A stretch of 13,739 bases of DNA from Nanobdellota archaeon (GTDB taxonomy: Archaea > Nanobdellota > Nanobdellia > Pacearchaeales > GW2011-AR1), in NCBI GenBank assembly GCA_018825865.1, contig JAHKAF010000028.1, positions 1 to 13,739 on the forward strand. Direction: 5' to 3'. Below the pieces are notes generated by a model. It was not told the DNA's origin. It saw nothing but the letters and a program-made list of their open reading frames with translations, and ran no database searches. Position 1 is the stretch's first letter. Each line of letters begins with the position of its first letter. A program made the position numbers and the translations under genes. Of this stretch, positions 1-7,749 are shown in pieces.

Positions 1-47
1 GCATTAAAGTTAAAAAACTTTTATTAAAAAGATTTATCGAATATTGT

Positions 48-60
48 AAAAACAAAAAAA
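48..60 (-). terminator. T-tract terminator of surface operon B
   Basis: Just after the TAG stop of the 74-aa gene, the minus strand reads seven T, one G, then five T. Archaeal RNA polymerase terminates at such T-rich tracts without needing a hairpin. The position, a few bases beyond the last frame of the operon, fits an operon end. Bases 1-47 beyond it are AT-rich and hold no gene I can support; a weak 6-bp inverted repeat (AAAGTT/AACTTT, 6-21) lies there. Confidence 0.6.
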
Positions 61-64
61 TGAC

Positions 65-289
65 CTACATTAAAACAGATTCTTTCGAGTTCATGGAGAA
101 CCATGATTTCTTTGAAGATAATGGGTTTAAAATAGTTAGTAAAGAAGATATTGGAAATGGTTTAATGATGTTCTGGAGAAGATTTGATTTAACAATTCCA
201 ATTTCACCCCCGATAGCATAAGAAACAGCGACGATTCCAAAGATTAATATTAATATTTGTGTTAATGCAATCTTCCCTCTTTTATCCAT
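65..289 (-). CDS. Small single-span membrane protein (74 aa), unknown function
   Basis: Last gene of surface operon B. I chose the ATG at 289 (MDKRGKIALTQ...) rather than the in-frame TTG at 304, because the TTG lies inside the end of the upstream gene; the ATG starts 5 bases after that gene's stop. A short basic N-terminus (MDKRGK) precedes a hydrophobic segment at about residues 6-27 (IALTQILILIFGIVAVSYAIG), then a polar, Ser- and Lys-rich tail without Cys. The KRG motif before a hydrophobic stretch resembles an archaeal pilin-type leader, or a signal anchor. Such a start normally fronts a longer protein, so this may be a truncated remnant of a bigger surface protein that followed the Cys-rich gene. 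Real translation is likely but unproven, and I do not recognise a family. Confidence 0.55.
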   Translation of the reverse strand: MDKRGKIALTQILILIFGIVAVSYAIGGEIGIVKSNLLQNIIKPFPISSLLTILNPLSSKKSWFSMNSKESVLM

Positions 290-294
290 ATGAA

Positions 295-1791
295 TCAATC
301 CCAATCATTATATCCTTCGAAGCCAAGATAATTTTTCTTTATCCCGCAATCTCCAATAGAAATACAAATATCATTCATTTCAGCTTCCCAACCTTGTTCT
401 AAACACTTGCAATTATCTGCACATTTCCAGCTTCCACCTAAACTTTTCTCGTATGTAATAATACATTGCTCACTCGCTTCTTCACATAAGTCTACAGCTT
501 CTCCTTCTGTTTCCCAGAAATCAAACCCGGGAGCATTTAATGGAATACATTTAACTTTCTCTGAGCCAACCCATTTGCAATCCCTCTTATCTGTATTCTC
601 GCAATCATCCTCGTCTGTCTGCGAAGCACAATCCTGCCATTTGTTTACTCTGCACGCAGCTGTGCTGAATCCGTCGATGTCAGACTCAATACAAATTTCC
701 TGCCTGAAATCAGCGCAAGACTCAACACTTACATCCCCGTTATAACACACAAGCCTGAAGTATCTGCTTCCAGGAAGATTTATTTTTTCAGCATCTTCAC
801 CTGATTTACTACTTATTCCATTTTCTCCGAACATAATCTTGCTTGTTCCCTCAGCTTCTGCACACCAAGTCTCACCATGATTATATTTCTTCCCCTCATA
901 AGTACAACTCAAATCCCTACAAATATTGCCTCCAAAACTAGGCTTTTTTTTATCTTCTGTTCTATCATAATTTCTGCAAGTGCTTCCAAGAAAATAATCG
1001 CAGTTCCCGCAAGTTGCTGAATTTGCATTTGACTTCCCATAATCACAACTCTCGTCTTTTCGTTTTATTTCTGACCAGTAATTTTTATCCTTAATTTTTG
1101 AGGCATCATAAATATTTGCTAAGTTCCCGCAAGTATCCAGGAAGTAAATCTCATCTCTTCCGTCGACGCAGGTTGTCTTCTCACTTGGTCCGCAGTTTGT
1201 TACAAGTGACTCTGAAGAACATAATATGTCCTGATAAAACTTAGTGCCTGAATCCGCAGCATTCATCTTGTCACATTCGTTTTTTGTAATAAACAAACAT
1301 GTCGTCTCAAACTCTTTCTCAAAGACACACGCACCCTTCACGTCGGAAATCACACTTGCAATGCACTGAATCTCACTTCCAATATCTGTCCTATAATTGA
1401 TTCCTATTCCATACAAAGCAGATAATCTCTTACATCTTGTCTGTGTAACAAAAGCTGCCTGGTCTCCTATCAAGCAACATCCCAATTGACATTGCGCTAT
1501 ATCCTCAGCGTCTCCATCTTTCCACACACCTTCTTCTTCCTCGCAAATTTTCTGGGGAGTATTTTCCATGCAAGTTCCCTCTTTACTATCAATACAAGTC
1601 CCTAATTTACAATATGAAGTCGATTCGCACGACGTCGGAGCTTTCCTAAAACTATCAGCACAATTTTCCTCTGGAGAGTTCTGACACCATGCCCCTTCAT
1701 TCGTTCTCTCACAACAATACGACGCTGCAGCAGAAACCAATCCAACTAAGAAAATTCCCAAGATTATTGTTATTAATAATTTATTTTTCAT
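295..1791 (-). CDS. Cys-rich secreted surface protein B (498 aa)
   Basis: Secreted protein with a Sec-type signal peptide at about residues 1-22 (MKNKLL, then a hydrophobic core, cleavage near VSA-A). The mature part has about 43 cysteines and no further membrane span, so it is probably held together by disulfides outside the cell. Residues 26-61 form one CC-x(n)-NEGAWC-type repeat, and residues 55-490 align without large gaps to residues 261-682 of the giant protein at 2815-6936. Shared landmarks are CCxxG near 105, FVTxxRC at 114-120, a D-G-x-D-E-I block near 210-215, CGNC-YF-GS-C at 261-272, and a closing CxDNCxC...MND-C-S-GDCG block (457-483). It lacks the Gly/Ala-rich core and the C-terminal Ig-like part of that paralog. 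Its ATG overlaps the stop of the 68-aa gene in an ATGA. I recognise no named family; a structural or adhesive role is inference. Confidence 0.87.
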   Translation of the reverse strand: MKNKLLITIILGIFLVGLVSAAASYCCERTNEGAWCQNSPEENCADSFRKAPTSCESTSYCKLGTCIDSKEGTCMENTPQKICEEEEGVWKDGDAEDIAQCQLGCCLIGDQAAFVTQTRCKRLSALYGIGINYRTDIGSEIQCIASVISDVKGACVFEKEFETTCLFITKNECDKMNAADSGTKFYQDILCSSESLVTNCGPSEKTTCVDGRDEIYFLDTCGNLANIYDASKIKDKNYWSEIKRKDESCDYGKSNANSATCGNCDYFLGSTCRNYDRTEDKKKPSFGGNICRDLSCTYEGKKYNHGETWCAEAEGTSKIMFGENGISSKSGEDAEKINLPGSRYFRLVCYNGDVSVESCADFRQEICIESDIDGFSTAACRVNKWQDCASQTDEDDCENTDKRDCKWVGSEKVKCIPLNAPGFDFWETEGEAVDLCEEASEQCIITYEKSLGGSWKCADNCKCLEQGWEAEMNDICISIGDCGIKKNYLGFEGYNDWD

Positions 1792-1994
1792 CCTAAAACC
1801 TTAAATCTTTCCCCTAAATCATTTAATTCTGTCTTACGACGCATTGTCAATAAAGCAACAACTTCCCTGTCATAAAATTTTTTTACTTCATGAAATAATA
1901 TTTTATCTGGATAAGTTCCATTTTCAATTTGATCTAACTTATAATTTAGGTATTCTATTAACCCATCACATATTTTATTCATCTCTCTTTCCAT
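1788..1994 (-). CDS. Small helical cytoplasmic protein (68 aa), unknown function
   Basis: Short frame between the pilin-like gene and the Cys-rich gene of operon B. It starts at an ATG sharing one base with the upstream TAA (TAATG) and ends in an ATGA overlap with the next gene, so both junctions suggest translational coupling and support it as real. The product has no signal peptide or membrane span. It is charged (many Lys, Glu, Asp and Arg) and mostly helix-forming, with one Cys (C9). The paralogous operon A has no counterpart between its pilin-like and Cys-rich genes, so this is a unit-specific insertion. I do not recognise a family. A small cytoplasmic accessory or regulator of the surface proteins would fit the position, but nothing in the sequence shows it. 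Confidence 0.7.
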   Translation of the reverse strand: MEREMNKICDGLIEYLNYKLDQIENGTYPDKILFHEVKKFYDREVVALLTMRRKTELNDLGERFKVLG

Positions 1995-2779
1995 TATCCC
2001 AATACCTCGTCAATCCCATAACCTGGGGGCCATGCAACACTCCTCGACGCGAACTGAAATTTATTTCCATTGTTCAAATCAGTCAAAACATATATTGTTG
2101 TTCCGTCTGACTGCAATTTTTTCTCAACTCTCAAATCATGATAGTAATTCATGTAAGTTGTTGTCTCAGCGTCGCCATAACTAGTTTCCCAGTTAATTAT
2201 GCTATTTGTTATACTTACCAATTCATAAAGATTGTTGTTCACCATCGCACTAATTGAATCATATGTTTCTGAGGATTCTTTAGTCAATGTTATGGAATTA
2301 TTAAATGTCACAGCAATTCTTTTAGGAAGCAACTCAACATCAAAATCTCCATATCGAAGATTTACTTCATAACCCTTTTTCTGATAACTTTCCTCTAAAT
2401 CCTCAAAACAAGTCTTCACTTTATCTTCAATATCTGCTTTAACCTCTTTCTCAATATGCCTCTTTAACATTGGCTGCTGCACAACACAAGTCTTGTAATA
2501 TTCAGAAGTATAACAAAGATACTCTATTTTTTGGTTATTGTAAACAATATAATGGCTGGGTTCTAAACTCCCCCCTTGAATAGACAATTTATTTACACTA
2601 TCAACAATATCTTCAGAGATACAGGATTGGATATACTCTGCTGGATTTTGAGATTCAATACCCAAATTTATTCTTATCTGTGGATAAGAAATATAGATTA
2701 ATATTCCTACAGCAACAACCACCACTGCTGCAATAATAAAAATAGTCACTTGCCCTTTATTATTAAAACCTCTCTTCAT
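1994..2779 (-). CDS. Pilin-like membrane protein B (261 aa)
   Basis: The N-terminus MKRGFNNKGQVTIFIIAAV has the form of an archaeal class III (prepilin-type) leader: a short basic peptide ending in KG, then Q at +1, then a 20-residue hydrophobic helix (about residues 11-31). Cleavage would be expected after K-G at residue 9 by an archaeal prepilin peptidase, or the helix may act as an anchor. The remainder (about 230 residues) is extracellular. It shares clear landmarks with the 257-aa protein at 6937-7710: S-C-I near 52-54, YLCYT...YY..C..Q-P-x-L, a Cys-Phe pair, F-x-V-x-x-x-P-K-x-I-x-V, L-T-K, T-T-I-Y and W/I-P-P-G near the C-terminus. It is much larger than a typical pilin, so it may be a minor or adhesin-like pilin. 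It is first in operon B, with its own TATA-like box. Confidence 0.8.
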   Translation of the reverse strand: MKRGFNNKGQVTIFIIAAVVVVAVGILIYISYPQIRINLGIESQNPAEYIQSCISEDIVDSVNKLSIQGGSLEPSHYIVYNNQKIEYLCYTSEYYKTCVVQQPMLKRHIEKEVKADIEDKVKTCFEDLEESYQKKGYEVNLRYGDFDVELLPKRIAVTFNNSITLTKESSETYDSISAMVNNNLYELVSITNSIINWETSYGDAETTTYMNYYHDLRVEKKLQSDGTTIYVLTDLNNGNKFQFASRSVAWPPGYGIDEVLG

Positions 2780-2800
2780 GTTTTAGTTAGGATATTATTA

Positions 2801-2809
2801 TTTATAAAT
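2801..2809 (-). promoter_or_regulatory. TATA box of surface operon B
   Basis: The minus strand reads ATTTATAAA, centred about 26 bases before the ATG at 2779. That is the spacing expected when transcription starts at or within a base or two of the start codon. The box lies only about 5 bases after the stop codon of the giant Cys-rich gene, so operon B can be transcribed separately. No T-tract separates the two units, so read-through from operon A is also possible. Confidence 0.65.
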
Positions 2810-2814
2810 CTTAA

Positions 2815-5800
2815 CTACTCAAAGAAACTCGGCGAGACTTTAATCGCACAATCTGTATTCGCATTCCCCCAAACATCTTTGCATCTTATGTGGTATGTTT
2901 TCCCCAATATCCATTCAGCAGAATGAATTGTTGAAAATCCACTTGTAGTTGAAACAGAAGTGTCTATGTCGAAATAACAATTATTAAAACTATAATAGCA
3001 CTCTGCATCTTCGTCGGTGATTAGTCTCATGTAGTTCCCACTTTTGTAAACCCGCACAACTTCTGGAGGAGAAGAATCTATATTCAATGTGAAACTGGCA
3101 TTTTCATAAGCAAGGTTTCCTGCATCATCCTCGCATCTGATTGCAAAAGTATAATCTCCCCGCATTAAATTGAAATTTTGTTTATGGTATCTGGAAAATG
3201 TTTCAAAAAACTGGTTCTCCCTGTCATAATCAGTGAAACTATAATAGCAAGTAGATTCGCCATTATCCATTCCTCCGGAAGTTTTCGCTTCCAGGTCAAG
3301 TGAGATTGGCTCAAACCCAAAATCAATTTCTCCTTTTGGCGAGACAGAATCTATTTTAAGCATGCTCTTAGAACCATGAATAGTATAAACAAAAGCCTCG
3401 GCATTTACATTCCTTGCTTCATATTTGTCAATATCTTCCTGAGTAATAACCCAAGGTTTGTCCTTGCACTTGATATAAAAGTCATTCTGTCCTGCTTCTA
3501 ATCCAGTTAAAGTTGTATTACAAGCCCACCCATATTTTCCAATTTCTGTTATATCTGTTTTGCATTCCATGCTGTTTAACATTTGGTCATAACTCTTGTT
3601 TCCGACGACATCATATTTGCACTCTGCAGGTTCATTAATCCAGATTGTCAAATCTTGTTCTGTCTGATTGTATGCAACAAAACTTCCACTCTTTGGTTCT
3701 GTTTTTGTAAAAGCATGCTTGACTGCAGTTCTGTCTGGTCCTGAGTTAATACAGAAATTAACTGCATACTCGTCGACATTGACATTTCCGTGGTAGTCCT
3801 GACATCGCACATACATATTCATGTTCCCAAACATTTCCTTCAAATCCCCAGTCACATTATAAACTTCCAAACTTCCAACACTTGGCATTGAGAAAACAAA
3901 ATTATGCTCCCTTGAAAATATAGTTTGTTCAATTGGATACTTTGCCATGTCCTCGTATTTACCAGTTCTCTCGAAATCAAACTTACATTGTGCATATTCA
4001 TCTGTTTCCAAACTGAATGAAACTTGGGTAAACTCTGTAATACATTCATCATCCCTATCCATGGAACTTAATTTAACTCTTTTGTTTGCTATTTCTGTAA
4101 ATGAATAATCTTCACTTATTTCTTTAGTAGAAATTATTGGCGGTCTTCCATCATTCGGCAAACTCTCGCAAATAGGATTTTCTGTATTTGCATTTAGCAA
4201 CTCACACGCTTGTCCAAGTGAATCACATTTATATTCAGAACAAGGTTTCATTGGGTCATCGTCGCATTTCTTACAATCACTTCCTCCAAGAGGCGCCTGC
4301 CAAGGCATACAAGTAAACTCAACCCTCCGGATTTGTGTCTCTCCCCACCCGATTATTGCAATGAAGACCATTATAATAATCGCAACCCAGAACACAGCCA
4401 TTAAAGGGCCCAAGGCTACTAAACTTATCCCTTGGGCATAAGCATATCCAGCCACTGCTCCTGCAACTGCTCCTGCCACAGTCATTACCATAGCAGCATC
4501 TCCTGTTCTTCCTAATGATTGTGCAATATATGAACCAACATATGCTCCTACTGCTGCTCCAATTGCTGCATTTGCAAATGCTCCAACCGATGCAGTATTA
4601 ACACTTACTGAAGGAATGTTATATATAATTGAAGCTCCAATCTCTGTTGTATAAGTTCCTAAAATCGCACTCCCCAAACCACCACTAACAGTTCCAAGCA
4701 TATCAACCATTTTTGCTAATTTACTTTCCTCATCTGGTGAGAGAATTACATCAGTTCCTCCCATTGCTCCTAAAAATTCTCTGATGTCTTTTGGTTCTGC
4801 AAATTGTCCTTTAACTGGCTCTGCAAAATTTTTGTAATCTTTCCATGAAATTCCTGGAGCCCCACTTACTTGAATATTATCTGTTCCTTCCCCAATATAA
4901 TTAACATAACTCCCACAATCTCCGAGGGAAACGCATAAGTCATTCATCTGTGTCGTGAATACCGCACTTTCACAAGCACAATTATCTATACATCTCCATC
5001 TTCCTTTCCAGTCTTTTTCCCACATAACACTACAAGTCTGGCTTGCCATGCCACATATTTGTTGTGAAGACCCTCTATCTGAACTCTCATCTAAACCAAA
5101 TCCTCGAGGGTAATCTCCCACACAAACATCAAATTTGAAATGCTCTGCAACATTAATACTCTTTATCATGCAATCTTTATTCGCAGTACATTTTTCTTCC
5201 ATATTTTTATCAGAATTATATCCAATACATCTCATTGCTTCATTCACTACGCACGACGCTGTTGTAAATGTTTCTCCTTCTCCCTCCATCTCTGCCTGAA
5301 CACAAACCCCTCCTCGATAATCTGCACAACCTTCCACTTTAATCTCTCCATCAATACACATTCTTTTCCAGTGCCGACTTCCTGCAGTATCTTTCCCCTC
5401 GCCAATATACGAATCATAAACACACCAGCTCTCTCCATTCGACCTTTCGTCCCCATTCTCATCAATACAATTCATACTCTCGCATACAAAATCTCCGTCA
5501 GCAACTTTTGCATCAGTTAATGAACTCTCCGAACATTTGCTTCCCATAAAATAATTACAATTACCACAATCTGTTGAATCTGCATTTGAATAGCCAGCAT
5601 TACAACTATTTTCTTTACTCAACAAAACTCCTTCATTCCAAGATAAATCTTTATCAGACGAATAAATGTTTTCTTTATTTCCACAGCTATCAAACCAGAA
5701 GATTTCGTCGTTTCCGTCTGAACATCCAACTGATGCCTGTCTTTCACAGCTTGTGTTTAAAGCAGGATTAGAGCAGAGATTACCTTGTGAAAAAGCTCCT

Positions 5801-6936
5801 GCCATTTTCAGGCATTCCTGCTCTGTCACAAATTTACAATCATTCCCCTCGAGGATACATGCACCTTTCAATTGACTCGCAGCAAGAGACAAACACGCAA
5901 TTTCTGTTGTTAAATCTCTAAAGTCTTTTTCAAATCCATAAAGTGGGGAAAGGTACCCGCATCTTTGCTCAGTTACAAACTGCACGTCACTTCCTAAGAC
6001 ACAACACCCTTTTTGACATTCATTAATTAAACAACTTTCTTCCTCATCCCATTTCCCGCCGTCCATCTCGCATTTTTGTTTTGTAGATTTTGTTGAGCAC
6101 AATCCTTGTTCCTCGTCGATGCAACAACCTATTTTACAATCTGAAAATGTATCACACTTTGTCGGAATAATTCCAACAGCACAACTTTCTGTATCTGTTG
6201 AAGCAATGCCTTGGCAAATTGCTCCTGTTTTTGTAACCGGGCAACAATTCCATGACAAGTCTCCAGCCAATGTAATAGAACTGCTCTCCCACCCAATTGT
6301 AGGTTCATTCAACCCAATTATTCTACAATTATTAGACGCACAGCTTCCTGAAACCAAAGGGTCAGCACAAATTGAATGATATCTTGAAGTGTCAATACAA
6401 AAATTTTCTTTGCTCTTATTATCTGAAATTATTTCAGTACAGCAACTTAAACAATTATTACTCTCGCAACTCCCAGAAACTAAATCCATCTTGCATTGTT
6501 CTGGATATTTTGTAGGAGTATTTTTACAAATCTGTCCATTAGTAGTTTCAGGACAGCAACTTAAACAATTATTACTCTCGCAACTCCCAGACAATAAACT
6601 TTCTGCACAATCCCAATAGTTACTGGAAGTATCCACGCAAAAAGCTCCATTTTCAGTTTTAGGACAACAATAATCTCCTTCATCAGCAGAAACAAGTCCA
6701 ATTTGTTTTATTGATAAAAATCCACTTAGCAGACTAATCCCAGATTTAATTAATTCGTTGCCCCCGAATTCAGTGCTTTGGGGTCTTGTCCCTCCTTGGG
6801 ATACACCGAGCGGTGTTGAATCTTTCTGCCGAATAATATAACTATCCGCAGTAACTAAATTGATTAATAAGAAAACCTGCACCAAAGTTATCAACAACAA
6901 TGTCAATTCAATTTTCTTTTTATTTATTTTAACCAT
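2815..6936 (-). CDS. Giant Cys-rich modular surface protein A (1373 aa)
   Basis: Very large exported protein. A signal peptide or anchor spans about residues 8-30 (LVTA-DS). Residues 89-267 hold four CC-x(n)-NG-x-x-C...SGSCxSNNC-type repeats of about 38-45 aa. Residues 261-682 match the Cys-rich protein at 295-1791. Residues 745-866 form a Gly/Ala-rich hydrophobic region with at least one strong membrane span (838-863, ending FIAIIGWGETQIRR). After a short Cys cluster (876-923), residues 930-1370 contain repeated beta-rich modules, each ending in a Y/F-x-[IV]-[RK]-C-x-D motif: MYVRCQD (1041), FYIKCKD (1153), FAIRCED (1264) and YHIRCKD (1348). These resemble Ig-like or fibronectin-like extracellular domains. 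The ATG directly follows the stop of the pilin-like gene (TAGATG), with a weak AGGA about 10 bases upstream. I recognise no named family; an extracellular disulfide-stabilised structural role is inferred. Confidence 0.9.
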   Translation of the reverse strand: MVKINKKKIELTLLLITLVQVFLLINLVTADSYIIRQKDSTPLGVSQGGTRPQSTEFGGNELIKSGISLLSGFLSIKQIGLVSADEGDYCCPKTENGAFCVDTSSNYWDCAESLLSGSCESNNCLSCCPETTNGQICKNTPTKYPEQCKMDLVSGSCESNNCLSCCTEIISDNKSKENFCIDTSRYHSICADPLVSGSCASNNCRIIGLNEPTIGWESSSITLAGDLSWNCCPVTKTGAICQGIASTDTESCAVGIIPTKCDTFSDCKIGCCIDEEQGLCSTKSTKQKCEMDGGKWDEEESCLINECQKGCCVLGSDVQFVTEQRCGYLSPLYGFEKDFRDLTTEIACLSLAASQLKGACILEGNDCKFVTEQECLKMAGAFSQGNLCSNPALNTSCERQASVGCSDGNDEIFWFDSCGNKENIYSSDKDLSWNEGVLLSKENSCNAGYSNADSTDCGNCNYFMGSKCSESSLTDAKVADGDFVCESMNCIDENGDERSNGESWCVYDSYIGEGKDTAGSRHWKRMCIDGEIKVEGCADYRGGVCVQAEMEGEGETFTTASCVVNEAMRCIGYNSDKNMEEKCTANKDCMIKSINVAEHFKFDVCVGDYPRGFGLDESSDRGSSQQICGMASQTCSVMWEKDWKGRWRCIDNCACESAVFTTQMNDLCVSLGDCGSYVNYIGEGTDNIQVSGAPGISWKDYKNFAEPVKGQFAEPKDIREFLGAMGGTDVILSPDEESKLAKMVDMLGTVSGGLGSAILGTYTTEIGASIIYNIPSVSVNTASVGAFANAAIGAAVGAYVGSYIAQSLGRTGDAAMVMTVAGAVAGAVAGYAYAQGISLVALGPLMAVFWVAIIIMVFIAIIGWGETQIRRVEFTCMPWQAPLGGSDCKKCDDDPMKPCSEYKCDSLGQACELLNANTENPICESLPNDGRPPIISTKEISEDYSFTEIANKRVKLSSMDRDDECITEFTQVSFSLETDEYAQCKFDFERTGKYEDMAKYPIEQTIFSREHNFVFSMPSVGSLEVYNVTGDLKEMFGNMNMYVRCQDYHGNVNVDEYAVNFCINSGPDRTAVKHAFTKTEPKSGSFVAYNQTEQDLTIWINEPAECKYDVVGNKSYDQMLNSMECKTDITEIGKYGWACNTTLTGLEAGQNDFYIKCKDKPWVITQEDIDKYEARNVNAEAFVYTIHGSKSMLKIDSVSPKGEIDFGFEPISLDLEAKTSGGMDNGESTCYYSFTDYDRENQFFETFSRYHKQNFNLMRGDYTFAIRCEDDAGNLAYENASFTLNIDSSPPEVVRVYKSGNYMRLITDEDAECYYSFNNCYFDIDTSVSTTSGFSTIHSAEWILGKTYHIRCKDVWGNANTDCAIKVSPSFFE
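6432..6591. repeat. Near-identical 46-bp direct repeat inside the giant Cys-rich gene
   Basis: Bases 6432-6477 and 6546-6591 match except at one position (6438 T versus 6552 G); the 39 bases 6439-6477 and 6553-6591 are identical. The offset is 114 bases, exactly 38 codons, so the reading frame is kept. Each copy encodes the SGSCESNNCLSCC segment at a junction of the N-terminal Cys repeats. Nearby repeat units have diverged much more, which suggests a recent in-frame duplication or gene conversion between these two. Confidence 0.9.
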
Positions 6937-7710
6937 CTAAATTCCTGGGGGGATTGCACAGCCTCTTACTGCAAATTTAAATTCTTCCTGACTTTTTCTA
7001 TCTTTAATAGTATAAATTGTGGTTGAGTCTCCTGTTTTGAATTTGTCTATATCAAATTGAGGGTAGAACAACATAAATCCTAAGTTTTCAAAATTACAGA
7101 ATCTTGCTTCCTGACTAACAATCTCCTGGACCACAATTGCTAAATCATAAAAATGACTTGAAACACTAACTTTGAAATCTTCTTGTTTAGAAGTTTCATT
7201 GGATTTTGTCAAGATAAGTTCACTTTCTCCCTCGACAATAATTTTTTTAGGCATAATCTTAACTTCAAATCCTTTAAACCTTGCATCCACAATATAAGCT
7301 TGCTTTTCTAAATTAAAAACAAGTTCGTCGAAACAACCCCTCATATCTTGAGCAATATAATTCTTTATCTCATTCTTTAAATGCCCTATTAATATTGGTT
7401 CTTGATTTATACATGGCTCATAATAATTTTGAGTATAGCAAAGATAAGAAATATCTGTTGGGGAATTTTCATCAGAGAATTTGAAAGTTTTATTTAAGGG
7501 ATTGCCGACATATCCTCCCTGCGACGAGATTAATTGTACAACGTCTTTAACTTTAGTCTCTATGCAGGAAGCCAAAAAATTATTTGGATTTATTTCAGTA
7601 GCCTGCCCAATTTCAGGAAGAAGCCCAGAACGCGAAAGAAAAAATCCCGCAATTAATACAACGATGATTACTCCTGCAATTACAAAAACCGAAACCTGCC
7701 CTCTTTTCAT
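6937..7710 (-). CDS. Pilin-like membrane protein A (257 aa)
   Basis: First gene of operon A. The N-terminus MKRGQVSVFVIAGVIIVVL is a very short basic leader ending in R-G, then Q at +1 and a hydrophobic helix (about residues 5-25). This matches the archaeal class III (prepilin-type) signal pattern, with cleavage likely after G4. The extracellular part shares ordered landmarks with the 261-aa protein at 1994-2779: S-C-I near 49-51, YLCYT..YY..C..Q-E-P-I-L, a Cys-Phe pair, F-E-V-K-I-M-P-K-K-I, L-T-K, T-T-I-Y-T and I-P-P-G-I at the end. It has about seven Cys, so disulfides are plausible. Its stop codon abuts the ATG of the giant Cys-rich gene. It is too large for a major pilin; a minor pilin, adhesin or membrane anchor for the Cys-rich partner is an inference. 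Confidence 0.82.
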   Translation of the reverse strand: MKRGQVSVFVIAGVIIVVLIAGFFLSRSGLLPEIGQATEINPNNFLASCIETKVKDVVQLISSQGGYVGNPLNKTFKFSDENSPTDISYLCYTQNYYEPCINQEPILIGHLKNEIKNYIAQDMRGCFDELVFNLEKQAYIVDARFKGFEVKIMPKKIIVEGESELILTKSNETSKQEDFKVSVSSHFYDLAIVVQEIVSQEARFCNFENLGFMLFYPQFDIDKFKTGDSTTIYTIKDRKSQEEFKFAVRGCAIPPGI

Positions 7711-7732
7711 AAATACATTAAGATATTAGTGC

Positions 7733-7740
7733 TTTTAAAT
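7733..7740 (-). promoter_or_regulatory. TATA box of surface operon A
   Basis: The minus strand reads ATTTAAAA, centred about 26-27 bases before the ATG at 7710, consistent with a leaderless transcript. It lies about 10 bases beyond the stop of the 156-aa gene, so the surface operon can be transcribed independently of the PCNA unit. Confidence 0.65.
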
Positions 7741-7749
7741 TTTGTTGGG

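Noticed and set aside
5140..5520. 126-codon plus-strand frame rich in Ile, Ser, His and Phe
   Set aside because: It is the complement of the Cys-rich gene, which has repeats, a signal peptide and a paralog. The composition is that of an antisense shadow.
6432..6591. CRISPR-like direct repeat with spacer
   Set aside because: There are only two copies, they lie in frame within a coding gene, and they encode the Cys-repeat motif. This is protein repeat expansion, not an array.
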